A model generated the notes under the pieces. It did not search any database, had not been told where the DNA came from, and saw only the letters and a list, made by a program, of their open reading frames with translations. A stretch of DNA of 64,000 nucleotides from Nepenthes gracilis. Lineage: Eukaryota > Streptophyta > Magnoliopsida > Caryophyllales > Nepenthaceae. The DNA lies in assembly GCA_033239525.1 (NCBI GenBank), contig BSYO01000009.1:16885299-16949298 (forward strand), in the 5' to 3' direction. Position numbers and translations under genes: made by a program. This document shows positions 37,500-50,700 of the stretch, piece after piece (position 1 is the stretch's first letter; every line of letters begins with the position of its first letter).

Positions 37500-38781
37500 A
37501 TTGTTCATTTTTTTTAATAGTTATATTAATTAAAATTCAAAATTGTGTATTTCAAAAAATGACCTACGACTTTAAAGAGTAATTTTTAAAATATTTGAGC
37601 ATATAAAATTTATAAAAATAAATAAATACTTAAAAACTAGATTTGTTTGACACTAATCTCGTTGCTCGACTAAAAAATAAAAATTTCCATCAAATCATTA
37701 TTATAATTTTAAGAATTTCGAAAGTTATATATATAATTTTGTAAATTTCAGCTTTTTTTTTTTTGCAGAGTATTAATCGTTAGGAAAAATAAGACTTTCA
37801 TTTATTTTTTTATTATATACTTTCATTTATCATTTTTTTTGGAATATAAGACAAAAAAAATAAAATAAAATATTTTTTAATATTTTAATTATAACATCGG
37901 AAAATAAACGTCAGGAAAGCCACTTGCAAAGCCGATCTCAGGCTAAACCCACCAGCGCACCTGTGAATTGTTATACACGTGACACGTACCCATACAATGA
38001 AACTTGTGTGGAGTCATAAATTTACTAATTTTATAATTCCTTAATTTTTATATTTATTTCTCCATAAAATTTGTGAAGATGTATAAAAATATAAGCATTA
38101 AAAACATAACATCCGAAAATTTTTATCAATTTTTTAAATATGTCACGAAATAAAAGGAAGCAGTGGGATAACATAATAACAGAAACAATAATCTATAATA
38201 AAAATATATTTTTTTAAAAAAATTCAGTAGTAGTTCTTTGTGTAATTAGCTATATTCCTCAAATTTTATTATTATTTTTTAATTTTCTTTTTATTTATAT
38301 ACAAATTATTCTAATTTAGTATTATTTTATTTTGGTATGAAGATACCAAAGACATATGGTCATCCCATCAAAATATGGAACGTATATTCGTAAGATAATT
38401 AAAATATAATAAAATGTTAGATATGTATGAAGATATGAGAAAGACAGAGGAAAGGAGAAATAAATGGTAAATCCATAATTGATGTAAATTCATAATCAGA
38501 TAACTCCAAATCATGAAAATTCTTAACTAAAATAGAAGGGGGAAAGTTTGCATGGGGAAGTCAATGGACAAATACGAGGCCAATACAAGGCGACACTTGG
38601 CGTGGACGCGGTGGCGCAACCATTTGTTACCGCCCCTCTTCCTATAACTCAACATCCCCCCTTGCCGCACTTCCCCTGTTTTACTCCATCCTGCCATTTT
38701 TCCCGAGAAACAAACACCAAAACCTTCATTCATTACACAGTAATTTAGAAGACTATTTTCCGGCAAAACAGGGGAGAAGAT
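37500..38781. other. AT-rich flank and presumed promoter of the glycosyltransferase gene
   Basis: No gene is supported up to the GT47 start codon. The last 200 bp are less AT-rich and would hold the promoter and 5' UTR by position. I see no decisive TATA box. Confidence 0.4.
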
Positions 38782-41700
38782 ATGGCCCAGGAGAGCAGAA
38801 AAATGGGTTCTTCTTGCTTTGGCTGTTCGTTTTCACCTTCTGTAAAGCTGCTATTTTTCACGATTCCATTGATTCTGGTTTCTGGGCTTTTCTCATCTCT
38901 CTCTCCAAAGGCCTCCGAAAACCGGGTTTTCTTCTCCTACCCATTTTCGTCGTCGTCGTCTTCTTCTTATTCTAAGTTTTCTTCTTCCGCAAATGGTACT
39001 GCAATTGCTGTAATTGAAGGCAGAGTGAAAGCTATAACAGAGGACCCTGTTTCCGTTAGCCGGGCCGCAGAGAGCTCTATAGCGGTGAACCGGTCCTCAG
39101 AGGACACTGTATCGCTGAACCGGTCCTCAGAGGACACTGTATCGGTGAACCGGTCTTCTTCCCCGCTGATCGCCCAAGAAGTAGCTCCGGCGAGAGAGCC
39201 GGCGCCGGTGAGATTACCAATTTCATTAACTTCGATCCCTTTATTTCTTTCAATGATTTGTTTCTTTAATTATCAATTTTCGAATATCTGACTTCCCATA
39301 TTTATATTTTTTTGGCCTATTTGAGTTGTTTTTTTTTTCCTTATTGAATTTATTTTAAAATGCGAACTCTTTGTTTGCTACTGCATTAGCTTGTCCATGG
39401 ATGAATATACTTGGCTTCTGTACAGCGTTTAGAACCTCATTTTATTATTTATTTGCATATAATAATTTTCTTTCATTCGCCAACGTAACATTCCTCTTTT
39501 ATTTTATTATTATTTCTTTGTATATAAGATATTCGGTTCCTGAATAGCTATTGGTTGGATTATAACCTAAGAACACATATTAGAGAAAAATATTCAAGAT
39601 TTTTTCATTTTTTAATATATATATTTTAATATTATATCAGGTAAAAAAAAAAACTCTGTAACTTTATCGTGTTTTAATTTCATATGATATACACAAAGCG
39701 TAAAATTTTTAAATTAGATTTATAATTAATTTCTTACAGTGTTGCAGCATATGATTTGAAATGTTATCGATTAATTGACCTAAAAATCTACCTAATATAG
39801 GATTGTATTAAAATAACAAAAAATTTAAATAAAATTATGAGGTTTATTAATAGAAAAAAACGATCATAATGGAAAAAAAAAGGATTATTAAATACCACAT
39901 TTATTCCATGCATAATTATGGAATATTAGATTAATTATCAATGGCTCCATTTTTTTTTTGAAAGGTTTTTTTCCCTAGAGATTAAATGACTCGAGTCAAT
40001 TATATATTTAATTATATTAAAAATATTATTTTTTGACATTGAAAGAAAGAAAAATAAGATAATAAAAATTAAAATAAGATAATTATTATATTTAGTTTAG
40101 CAATTTTGACACAATTAAGCCTACAATTAAATATATAAATATTATTTTTTAAAATAAATACGAATATTGTTGATATAGCTTAAACTCCATGTATCCATGC
40201 TAAATTAAAATAACCGAGTTGCGTGCAGGTCAAAAATAAAGAGGCATTGAAAAATATTACCTTGGACATGTCTCGAGCCTTAAATGACTCTCACAATGTG
40301 AAATTGGAGAGGGTGGTTACTACCGGACTAGATAGGCTCGAGTCCGAACTTCAACGGGCACGAGCGATGATCAAGAAAGCAAGACATTGGAATCGAAGCC
40401 ATGATCCCGACTACGTGCCCACTGGTCCAATGTATTGGAATGCCAATTTATTTCATAGGTAATGTTTATCTACTTCCCTAATAATGCAAATTTTATTGGG
40501 TTTATAAGATATAATATAAAATAGTAAAAAAAAAATATGAAGTGTTTTTGAGTTCCAAATCTCGTTTCATAAATTGTGGCCACAGATTGAAAAAAAATTA
40601 ATAAAATTTTCTCTTTTTTAATCATTTTCATATTATCATCACTTTAAATTTTCTTAATTATCACTATTTTAATATCATTTTTATACAATGCAAAAAATCT
40701 GTGTCAAATTTATCATATTTTTGTGTCATATGATATGCCTACAATGGCAGATCCACAGTATAAGATGTGGGGTCAATTAACACACTCTAAAAAATTATAT
40801 AAACAAAATGAATATATATATATTGTTCCTGGACCCTATATGGACGAGGATCCGGAAGCTTAGTAACACAAATATAGAGTTTGTGTAGCAGAGAGAGTGA
40901 GAATGGCATGCGGAGTTTTCACGTGGAAAGTTTTTTTTTAAATGAGGAGGAAAAATCATGGGACACTTTATTCCGAGAACGATTCCAATATTCAAGTATT
41001 TGAGTATAAAGAGTGAAGAACAAAGTAAATGGTGAATATCAAGGAATTACTCTTACAACACAAGTGTTCTTTCAACTGGAAAGAGGGAAGACTAGCTTTT
41101 TCTCTCTCTAAGGGCGTAAATGCTAATGCTCAAGAGGCAATCCTTTGGTTAGTGTACAGTGAATGCTTATATAGTGGTAGAGTCTTCCTGTGTGGAATGG
41201 CCACGTGACGGTGGTGTGTGTAGTGAAGCCTTCTACCGACTCTACAAATCCATTTTATCATGACGAAAAATGTTGCACGCATGCTGGCCTATGAGACGTC
41301 ACTTTTACGGTGTGCACGCTTACTTTGCAGACCATTATTCTTTTTGGAAGTTGTGTGTTACAGAGAACGAGAGTGTCTAATCAAAAGTCAACTCTCTGAG
41401 CTGGTATCCTCGACCATCTTGAGCATATTTGCTGAGCTTATGCCGCTGGAATCCTTTCAGAGTCCATGTTCTTGAAGAAGGCTTTTGCCTTCCTTGTGTC
41501 CATGGGCTCTTGTCGCCAAACGTTCTCATCTTCATCGAGGCCTTTGGGTCTTACACGGAGTCCTCGAACCTTTAAGGCTAAGCCAACCTCTCGGTCCAGT
41601 TCAGCTCTTTGGGCTATTTGGGTTGTAGATCCAGGTCTTTGGGACTTTTGGGTCAAATCAACATCTTGGATCTCTTAGGTTATGGGCCCAATTTATAGGA

Positions 41701-44700
41701 AACGGGTTTCTTGGTTGAGCCTTAGATACACAGTACCCATCACTAACCCTCCATGTCAATAGGTTTGAGAATCTCAACTTTTGGCATATGCGATCCTAAA
41801 ATTGCCTTGATCTCGCAGAACGTCCTTTCTCGTCCAAGGCCTGACGCTTCAACTTCCAAGAGCAAGCTTTTCCTGAATGGTTCAGCTAGAGTCCTTTTGG
41901 TGATGCGATCGTGGGCTGACGACTGAGAAAGCATCCGAGGACATTGTTGGAACCAATGATCTGGACGAGTGCTGTCTGCGGCTTTTCACGTCGGGTCCGA
42001 GGCGCTGAAATGCGCCACCGTTTGGTGCATTAAAAATGCACTAACCTAGTGCAATAAATGCGCATTTAATGCGGCGTTGGGAACAAAAGGCCATCATTGT
42101 CGGCTTCCTGTTGGGTGTTGACGCATGGCAAAGCATTAAATGAGGTGTGTGTTTTGAGTTTGCCAACCGTTTAAACCATTCTTTCCTTTGCTTTTCTCTT
42201 TCGTGCTCTCCAAACTTTCTAAGTGTTCAAAAAATTCTCTCTTCCTCCGGGCTTTCCTTTTGGTGATTTCCCCTCTCTTCTTTGATTTTTCAGTCATCCT
42301 AATGGCTCCTAGAGTGAGAGATTTGGCTTTTTCAAAGACCATGGTGATTCCTAAGGCCAACAAGAGGGCTTGCAATCCTCATGATGGCTTCTTCTTTGTC
42401 CACAAAGTTTACCTTAAAGGTGGTCTTCATTATCCCATGCCCCTAGAATCCTTTGAGTTGATGAGGGATCTCCAAGTCCCTATGGCTAGGATTCAGCCCA
42501 ACGCTGTGAGGTATCTTGTCTCACTCTGCGTCTTCGCTCGTTGCCATCACAAGATCTTTGATGCTGTGGCCTTGAAGGCCGTTATGAGATTCAGCCATGG
42601 GTAGGACTGGATTGTTATCACTCATCACCTGAGTTCCTTGCCATTAGTGATAGAAATCCTGATTCCACCAAAAGATAAAAGAACAAATTCTTTTTTCTTG
42701 GTGTGCGGGAGAATTGGGCCATCGCCAATGAACGGAGCAACGTGGACTCCAAGTTTTATAAGGACACCATGCGCGAGGAAAGGGTTGCTGCCAGGATTTT
42801 ACGGACTTGGTTGCTGGCCAACCTTAGTTCTTTTAATGAGAACAAAAAGAACAGGTGGCTGAGGTCCGAGTCCATGGAGATGGCCAAGTGGGAGCCTCAG
42901 CCCGAGAACTCTGGCTCCCCTTCTGCTCCCTTGAAAAAGAAGAAGAAGAGCAGAGCTTTGAGGATTAAGGAGCCGTCCGAGCGCCCAAAGAAGAGCCAGC
43001 GAATCAAAACCTCGTGCAACCATCCTATTGCGCCCGTGGTGAGCTCCTCGTCTTATGATGAGACCGTGGCTGAGTACCTTTCGAGGAAGCGGAGGCAAAC
43101 GCATGGGGTGCCAGTTCAAGGAGCCGAGGGTGTCAGACCCTCAACAACCGCTGCTCCTTCCAAGCGGCCCTCTGATTTCTTGGAGTCGTCCGTGGAGCTA
43201 CCTGCTGCCTTTTCCACTGTGAGCCCAGTGCCTGACATCCCTACCGTTTTCACTTGTGAGGTCTCAAACTGGATTGATAAACCATCCAAGGACACTATTA
43301 TGGGACAAGCACTGGGGGAGAGTGACGCGACCCAAGCTAAGGAAGCAATGGCGATGACGTCTATTGCTGAGACTGCTAAGGCCGAGGACGCTGTCGCGAC
43401 TATAGAGCCCCCATGCCTTGAAATTCAAATCTATAGCCCGATGACGATTATGCCTGAGGTCCATGAGGTGGCCCTCACCGAAGACGTTGATGGGGCTCCA
43501 CGTGCTGCTGATGCTGAGATGGGGTCCGTAGAGCATACTGAAGCGGCCGCGCCCTTAGTCTCAGATTTTGATGGAGTAACCACTGCGTCCGAGATTGGGG
43601 TTGAGGTTTTTGTGGTGCATGCTGTTGAGCTACAAGGGCCCGAGGCTCCCAGAGAGAACAGCTCAGCTAGTGGCTTTCTCGTCTCTGAGGTATCTTTCTA
43701 TCATTCCTTAGGCCTTTTAGTTTCCTTGCATCCATACTTAAACACCTTGATTTTTCTTTACAATTTTAAGAGCTGGTTGGAAACATCGGTCGGCTCATAG
43801 TTGGTGTTGCCTAGACTTGCGCTGAGCTGAAGTCCCTCAAGGCCACTGGAGAGGCCTACAAGTGTCTGGAACTTGAGCTTGCTAAGACCAAGAACAAGAC
43901 TGCCGAGGTCGAGGGCAAGATTGCTTTCCTCAATGATTCATTGAGGATCCAGCAAGTTCAGTACAGGCTTCTTCGGGACAAGAACCTCCAGTTAGAGAAG
44001 GTGTTGAGGACTTCGATGAGGGTCGTGAACATAGCACCAATGTTGGAGGGCAAGTATTGTGACGGCATCAACTTGTGTCATCGGGTGATGAGGTTGCTGC
44101 ACCCACAGTTTGCCACTGCCGTATTTGATCCTCGGAATGCCAGCATACATGTTCGGAGGACTTGTATGGTTTCCCTGGAAGGGGTGAGTCTCCCAACCCT
44201 TCTCAGCCTGAACCATCAAGTGGATCCCGAACTTCTGGGCAGTCGGGATCTCCAGAGCAAGTACGGCCTCTTGGACCACAGGACATCAGTAACAGTAGGG
44301 AACTTCTCCTCAGTCAGGACCTTTTGAGGGCTGATTGTAGATTTCTTGAGCTGTAGAGTTATTTTTCCTCTATTTTTTTTACATGTATATTGTATATAAT
44401 GTACACTTAAAGTGTGAATAAAATTTTCTTTTCTGTTGCAATCTTTTTCCAGATTATCTTATGTGCTAGGTTCTTTTCCTGGACTTAGATTTTTAGGATG
44501 CCTTGTCCCTTTTGAGTCGGGTGTCTGAACCCTTAGACTGTTTTAGGTTGAAGATACTACCTCTAGTTTTTTCGCATTCCAACTGTTTAAGCCCCCTAAG
44601 TTTTAGTCTAATTCTTGAGGGTTGCTTAGCACTGCCAAGTTTTAGGTTCAACCTTTGGGGTTGCTCGGTAATGGCTGAGTTTTAATACGACATCTTGTGC

Positions 44701-47700
44701 TACTCGGTATGGAATCGAGTTTTAGTGATAAGTGGGATGGATCCCGTCCACTTGAGTTAGGGGCAGCCTAGGTCTTGACCATGCATGGGATAAAATGCAA
44801 ACACTCAAATGATATGAAATGAATAAGACGGAAAGAACAAGTAAGGAAAAATTCTTTTTATTTTTATTTATTCACAGAGTTTGATACAAGTATTCCGAGT
44901 GATGCAACTACTATACGTGTGTATATGTCTATACAAACATTGATAGTACTTTTTGAGGTGGGTTGCGTTCCAAGTCTGAGGGACAAGCCTTCCCTCCTGG
45001 GTGTGTAACTTGTATCCCCCCTTTCAGAGGATGGCTAAGACCAGGAATTGTCCCTCCCAATTCGGGAAGAGTTTGTTCCGATTGGTGTATTTACCGATGG
45101 CCTCAATGCTTCTCAACACTAAGTCTCTTACTTCAAATTGATGTGCATTCACATTCTTATTGTAATATCGGGCAACTCATTGCTATGTGTAGCCTTGCTG
45201 CGTCTTAGGCTTTCTCAAGTAGGTCTAGATTTTTTTTGGAGTTTCGTATATCATTTGTCAAGTCGTAGCTCTCAACCTGGAAGTTGGATTGTCTGACCTC
45301 CATGGGTATGATTGCCTCTACTCCATAGCACAGGTTGAAGGGAGTTTCTCATGTTGGCTCCCTTGAAGTCGTCTTGTATGACCACAGGATGGATGGCAGC
45401 TCGTCGACCTATGAGCCCCCGGCATGTTCCAACTTCGTCTTCAATCCGTGTACTATAGTGAGGTTCGTGATCTCCACTTGTCCGTTGCATTGCGGGTATG
45501 TGATTGACATATCGATCAATCTTATCTTTAGGTTGGTACAATACTTGGTAAATTTCTTTTCGGATAATTGGATCCCATTGTCAACAACGATGCATTCTGG
45601 GATCTCGAACCTACACACTATATTCCGTCGGACGAAATCCATAGCATTCTGCTCTATGATGTGTGCCAGTGGCGTGACCTCTACCCATTTGGTGAAATAG
45701 TTGATCCTACTATCAAGAACATTCTCTGCCCAGATGCGGTCAGTAGTAGCCCGAGAATGTCCAGCCCCCATTTTGCGAACGACCAAGGTAATTGTAAGGC
45801 TTTGAGCTCCGAGTGCGGCTGGTGGGTAAGGTTGCCATAGACTTGGCAGTTTTTACATTTTTGCACGAAATCTAGGGTGTTGTACTTCATGGTTGGCCAG
45901 TAGTATCCTTATCTCATGAGTTTAAACGTAAGGTTCTTGCCCCCAATGTGGGATACACAAATTTTGAGATACACTTCTCTAAGGGCAAAATCAGTCCCTT
46001 CAGGAGAGAGGCACCATAGATAGGGACAAAGAATCCTCGTCTATATAGCCAGCCATCCATGATAGTGTACCACTTTGCCGTCTTCTTCACCTTCTTCACT
46101 TTGTCCACGTCCTTAAGCAATGTCCCGTTAGTTAAGTATCAAAGGTATGCGGTCATCCAATTGTCAGCTTTTGAGATTTGTATCACTTCTGGTTTAGGAT
46201 CTTCTACACTGGATTTTTTGAGGATCTCACGCATTCATCGGGCATACTGCTTTGGATTTCCCTAGGCTGTCGCTTTGGCGAACTAATCGGCTTTCTAGTT
46301 CTCCTTCCTTAGGATGTGGATAATTTCAACATTCTCAAAGGCCGACATGAGTCCGTAGACCTTTGAGAGGTATTTGGCTAGTTGTGGGTTGTTGGTTTCG
46401 AAGTTTCTTCGTACTTGGTTGACAATCAACTCGAAATCACTGTAGAAGACCAAGTCCTTGGTCGAGCTTTCCTTTGCTAACTGAAGTCCGACTAGCAATG
46501 TTTCGTATTCTGCAGCGTTGTTAGTCGCCGAAAACTGAGGACCATCGAATATTTTATCTCTAATCCTTCAGGTATCCTCAGCACAACGTCAACTCCACAA
46601 CCATCATTCATTGACAGGCTATCCATCCACATGTAAAGCCCAGGTAGCTAGGCCGTGTGATTCGTCAGCATCACAAGTGCTCGAGACCTCAAGAGTTGGG
46701 ATCGTGGTCTCGACGATAAAATCTACCAAGGCCAGGCCTTTTAAGGCTGGTCTCGGACAGAACTCTATGTCAAATTCACCCAACTCAAAGGCCCACTTGA
46801 CTAACCGTCCTGACGTTTCTGGCTTCTACAAAATCGCTCTCAAAGATTGGTCGGTCAAGACGTTCACTTTGCGTGCTTGGAAGTACGGTTTGAGTTTCTG
46901 AGTGAAATACACGATCACCAGAGCCATTTTCTCTGCGTGAGAATACCTTGCCTCAACATCAGCCATAACTTACTGACATAGTACACAGGCTGTTGCCTGT
47001 CTTGCTATTGTCTGATCAAGGCTGAGCTCAAGACAGTCTTCGATCCCACGAGGTACAGGAACAACTCATCGCCTAGCTGGGGAGAAGTTAGAAGAGGGGG
47101 GTCGAGAGGTACTCCTTGAGGCCTTGCAAGGCCTGTTCACAGTCGGTTGTCCACTAGAAAACGTGTCTTCGTGCCCCTCAGAGTCTTAAAAAAAATGGTA
47201 AGTACTTCTCAGCCAATTTGGTCCAAAAGTGGGACAAAACTGCCAGTCTTTCGGTGAACATTTGGACCTCCTTCACAGTTTGAGGGCTTTTCATATCAAG
47301 GATGGCCTTGATTTTCTCTGGATTAACTTCAATCCCTCGGTGTGAAATAATGTAACTTAAGAACTTTTTAGATGTCACTTTGAATGTACACTTGGTTGGG
47401 TTAAATTTCATCTGGTGTGCTCTTAGGACATTAAAGGTCTTGGACAAATCTCGAATGTGGTCTTTGATCACTTTTCTTTTGACGAGCATGTCATCCACAT
47501 AGACCTCCACATTCCATCCAATTGGTGCTGGAATATCTTATTCATGAGCCGTTGATAAGTAGTACTAGTGTTCTTGATACCAAAGGGTATGACTTTATAA
47601 CAGTATGTCCCCTGATCTGTCATAAATGAAGTGTGCTCATTATCTTTGGAACTTATATTTATTTGATTATAATCTGAGTACGTGTCCATGAAACTTAAAA

Positions 47701-50700
47701 GCTCATATTCGGATGTCGAGTTTACAAGGCATTGATCCTTGGTAGGGAAAAGCTGTCCTTTGGGCATACCTTATTGACATTTGTGAAGTCTACACATATT
47801 TTCTACTTTCCATTGTTCTTCTTTACCATGACGATATTGGAGAGCCAGTCTGAATATTGCACCTTCTGGATGAACCCGATGTCCAGGAGCTTCTTCACCT
47901 TTTTCCAGATGGCCACCAGCTATTCTACCAAGTAGTTCCTTCTCTTCTACCGAATGGGCTTATGATCAAAATTTAAGCTCAATTTGTGGACCATTACTCC
48001 AGTCAGTATCCCTAGTATGTCACTCGGAGTCCAAGTGAATATGTCCGAGTTTTGCTGTAGAAAACTGATGAGCTGGTCTCAAAAAGTTTGAGGCAGAGAA
48101 CTTCCTATCTGGACGGTCTTTTCTAGATTTCTGGGATCCAGAAGAATTTGGTTGATGGCCTCTCTAGACTTGGCTTGTTGTAATGTTGCTTCGTCACGGA
48201 AGTCTTCATCTTCAATGGGTTGAGGAAGGGGTGTTTGTGTGACTTAGGCAAGGTAGTATGTCCGTCCGGCCGCTTGATCCCCGAGGAACCCCCAATCTCG
48301 TATAGTGTTAAAAATTTTATTTTTAGATGTGAGATTGAAGTGACGGCTCCAAAGGCATAAAGGCAATGGCGTCCGAGGATGGCATTGTAGATCGAGGGCA
48401 TGTCTACTACTAAGAAGGAAAGGGTCTTGGACATTGTTCCCGAATGAGTCCCTAGCGTAATCTCAAGTTGTATGATTCCCTAAACTTATATTGGCTCATT
48501 GTCCAGTCCATAAAGGGGTCCCTTGGTTGCCATCATCTGACTTCTTTTGAGCCTAACTTAAAGAAAGTATCGAGATAGAAAATATTGAGTGAGCTTCCAT
48601 GATCAAAAAATGCTCATTTTATTTGGTAGTCTAAGTTACCATCAGAAATGAATGCAATTACAACCAATAGGTCGAATGGGGGGATGTTAAATGGGTCATA
48701 TCTTCGTTACTAAAACTAATGACCTGATCCCTAGATTCTACCATTGGTTCTTATTCTTTGCCGCTAGAACCTTCCGAACGCTTCTTCCGGTTGGGTGAGT
48801 TGAAATCATCTTCATAACTCTTGCGGCCACTTGATTTCTTGGTTGGTCAGCCTCACCATCCCATGCTGCTCCAGAAGATTGTTCGGGTTTTTACATGAAG
48901 TGGTTAAGATGATCTCTTTTGATCAGTTCTTCGATCTCCTTCTACAGAGTCCTACAGTTCTAGGTACCATGGCCACTGCAGCGATGGTAGTGATAGTATT
49001 TGGACTAGTCACCACCTTTGGGGTTCTTCAGTACTTTGGGTCACTTCAAGAACTTTTCGTCTCGAATCTGTATCAGGACGTTGGTATACGAGTCATTCAA
49101 GGGAGTTAGAATTAATAGTATGTACTCCCTACGAACGGTCTACTCAATTTCTACTGCTACTTAGGCACCCGGGAGCCTTGACGGTCTTCGTTCTTCCTCT
49201 TTCCCTCCACCGTTCTCAGTGGGAGGTTCTCCAGTTTGGCGAGCCTTTTCGTGTTGTTAGTTTCTTCGGCCACAATGTATACTCGTGCAACAGCCTTGAC
49301 CTCTACGAAGTTGGGCGAGCCTCTTCGTGTTGTTGGCTTCTTTAGCCACAATATATGCTCGTGCAACAGCCTCAACCTCTACGAAGTTTTAGGGACCTTT
49401 ATGGATGAGGTGCTTGAAAAAAGCTTCTCCTTCCAGTGCGGATAAAAAAGCGTTTACTTTTTCCTATCCGTCAGCTTTGGGATTTGCCGAGCCTCTGTGA
49501 TAAACTGGCCCAAAAATCCCCTCAAGCTCTCCCTAACTCATTGCTTTATTTGGGCTAGGTTCTAGGGTTGCTTCTTAATCCTCCTACTGGAGGCGAACTA
49601 TCAGAGGAGACTATCTGTCAGATCACTGACAGATCGAATGAAATTAGCTGGCAGGCCATAGAATCACAACCTCATATCTCCCTTGAGTGCCAACGGGAAG
49701 TACTGACACGTCGCCATCTCATCTAAACCTTAGAGGTTTAGATGCTCACAGAAGTAGTTTAGATGGTCCATGGGATCAGCGCTTCTGTTGTACAAGTCAA
49801 GGTTCGACATCTTAAACTTTGGGGGAAGCAGCCTCATCCGAATCTCCATTGCAAGCAGAGACTGACGCAAGTCCGCGGCTCCTCCTCCGTTGTTTTCGCT
49901 GAAAAGTCGCTGGAAGACCATCTCCAACTTTTTCTCACTGGAAGACCATCTCCAACCTTTTCTCCACTTGGGGTGGAGTTGACGTCTTCTTCTCACTGAG
50001 GTAGTTTCTCAACTTGTAGGAGTCTTGGACAGCCTGTGGTTCCGGCAAGCTCCTACCCTTTGGACAGACTTCTTCGCGGGGAGTCACCTCTTGAATGGGG
50101 TGCTCCCGCAATGATCGAGGATTTCGCCTCTCTGGGCTTTCCTCCTGAGCCCATGGACCCAAGAGACCTTAGAGGCGTGTCGAGGCTCTACTGCTCGAGG
50201 CAACTTGCGTCCCAGGGTCCTTGCACTGGCTGGGCTGTTTCGTAGGGTTCCTCTTCCCCTTGCCCTTCTTCTGGAACGTAGCAGTTTGGGAGGCCTTGGA
50301 TGGTGCCTCCCTTGGCCGCTCGTCCATCTTGGTGCAAAGAGTCTGGATGGCCTTAGAGATGTCGTCCATCCTCATTGCCAATGCTCATATGTAAGGATCA
50401 GGATGATCCTCTATCCTGGCACAGGCCGCCAGACCAATGGCGCATGAGGCAGCTTATCTTATGGGGGCACTGGCTTGTCCTCTCATATTCACTATGTTCT
50501 TACTTTTGGAAGATGTGTTAACATGACTTTTTGTCAGTTTTCACAGACGGCGCCAATGTTGCGTTCCCAGATCCTGGGCTCTATATGGACGAGGATCTGA
50601 AAGCTTAGCAACACAAATATAGAGTTTATGTAGTAGAGTTAGTGAGAATGGCATACGGAATTTTTACGTGAAAATCCTCCTTCTAAATGATGAGAAAAAA

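Noticed and set aside
38527..38766. 79-codon minus-strand ORF upstream of the glycosyltransferase start
   Set aside because: It is antisense to the presumed promoter and 5' UTR, with no domain or conservation evidence.
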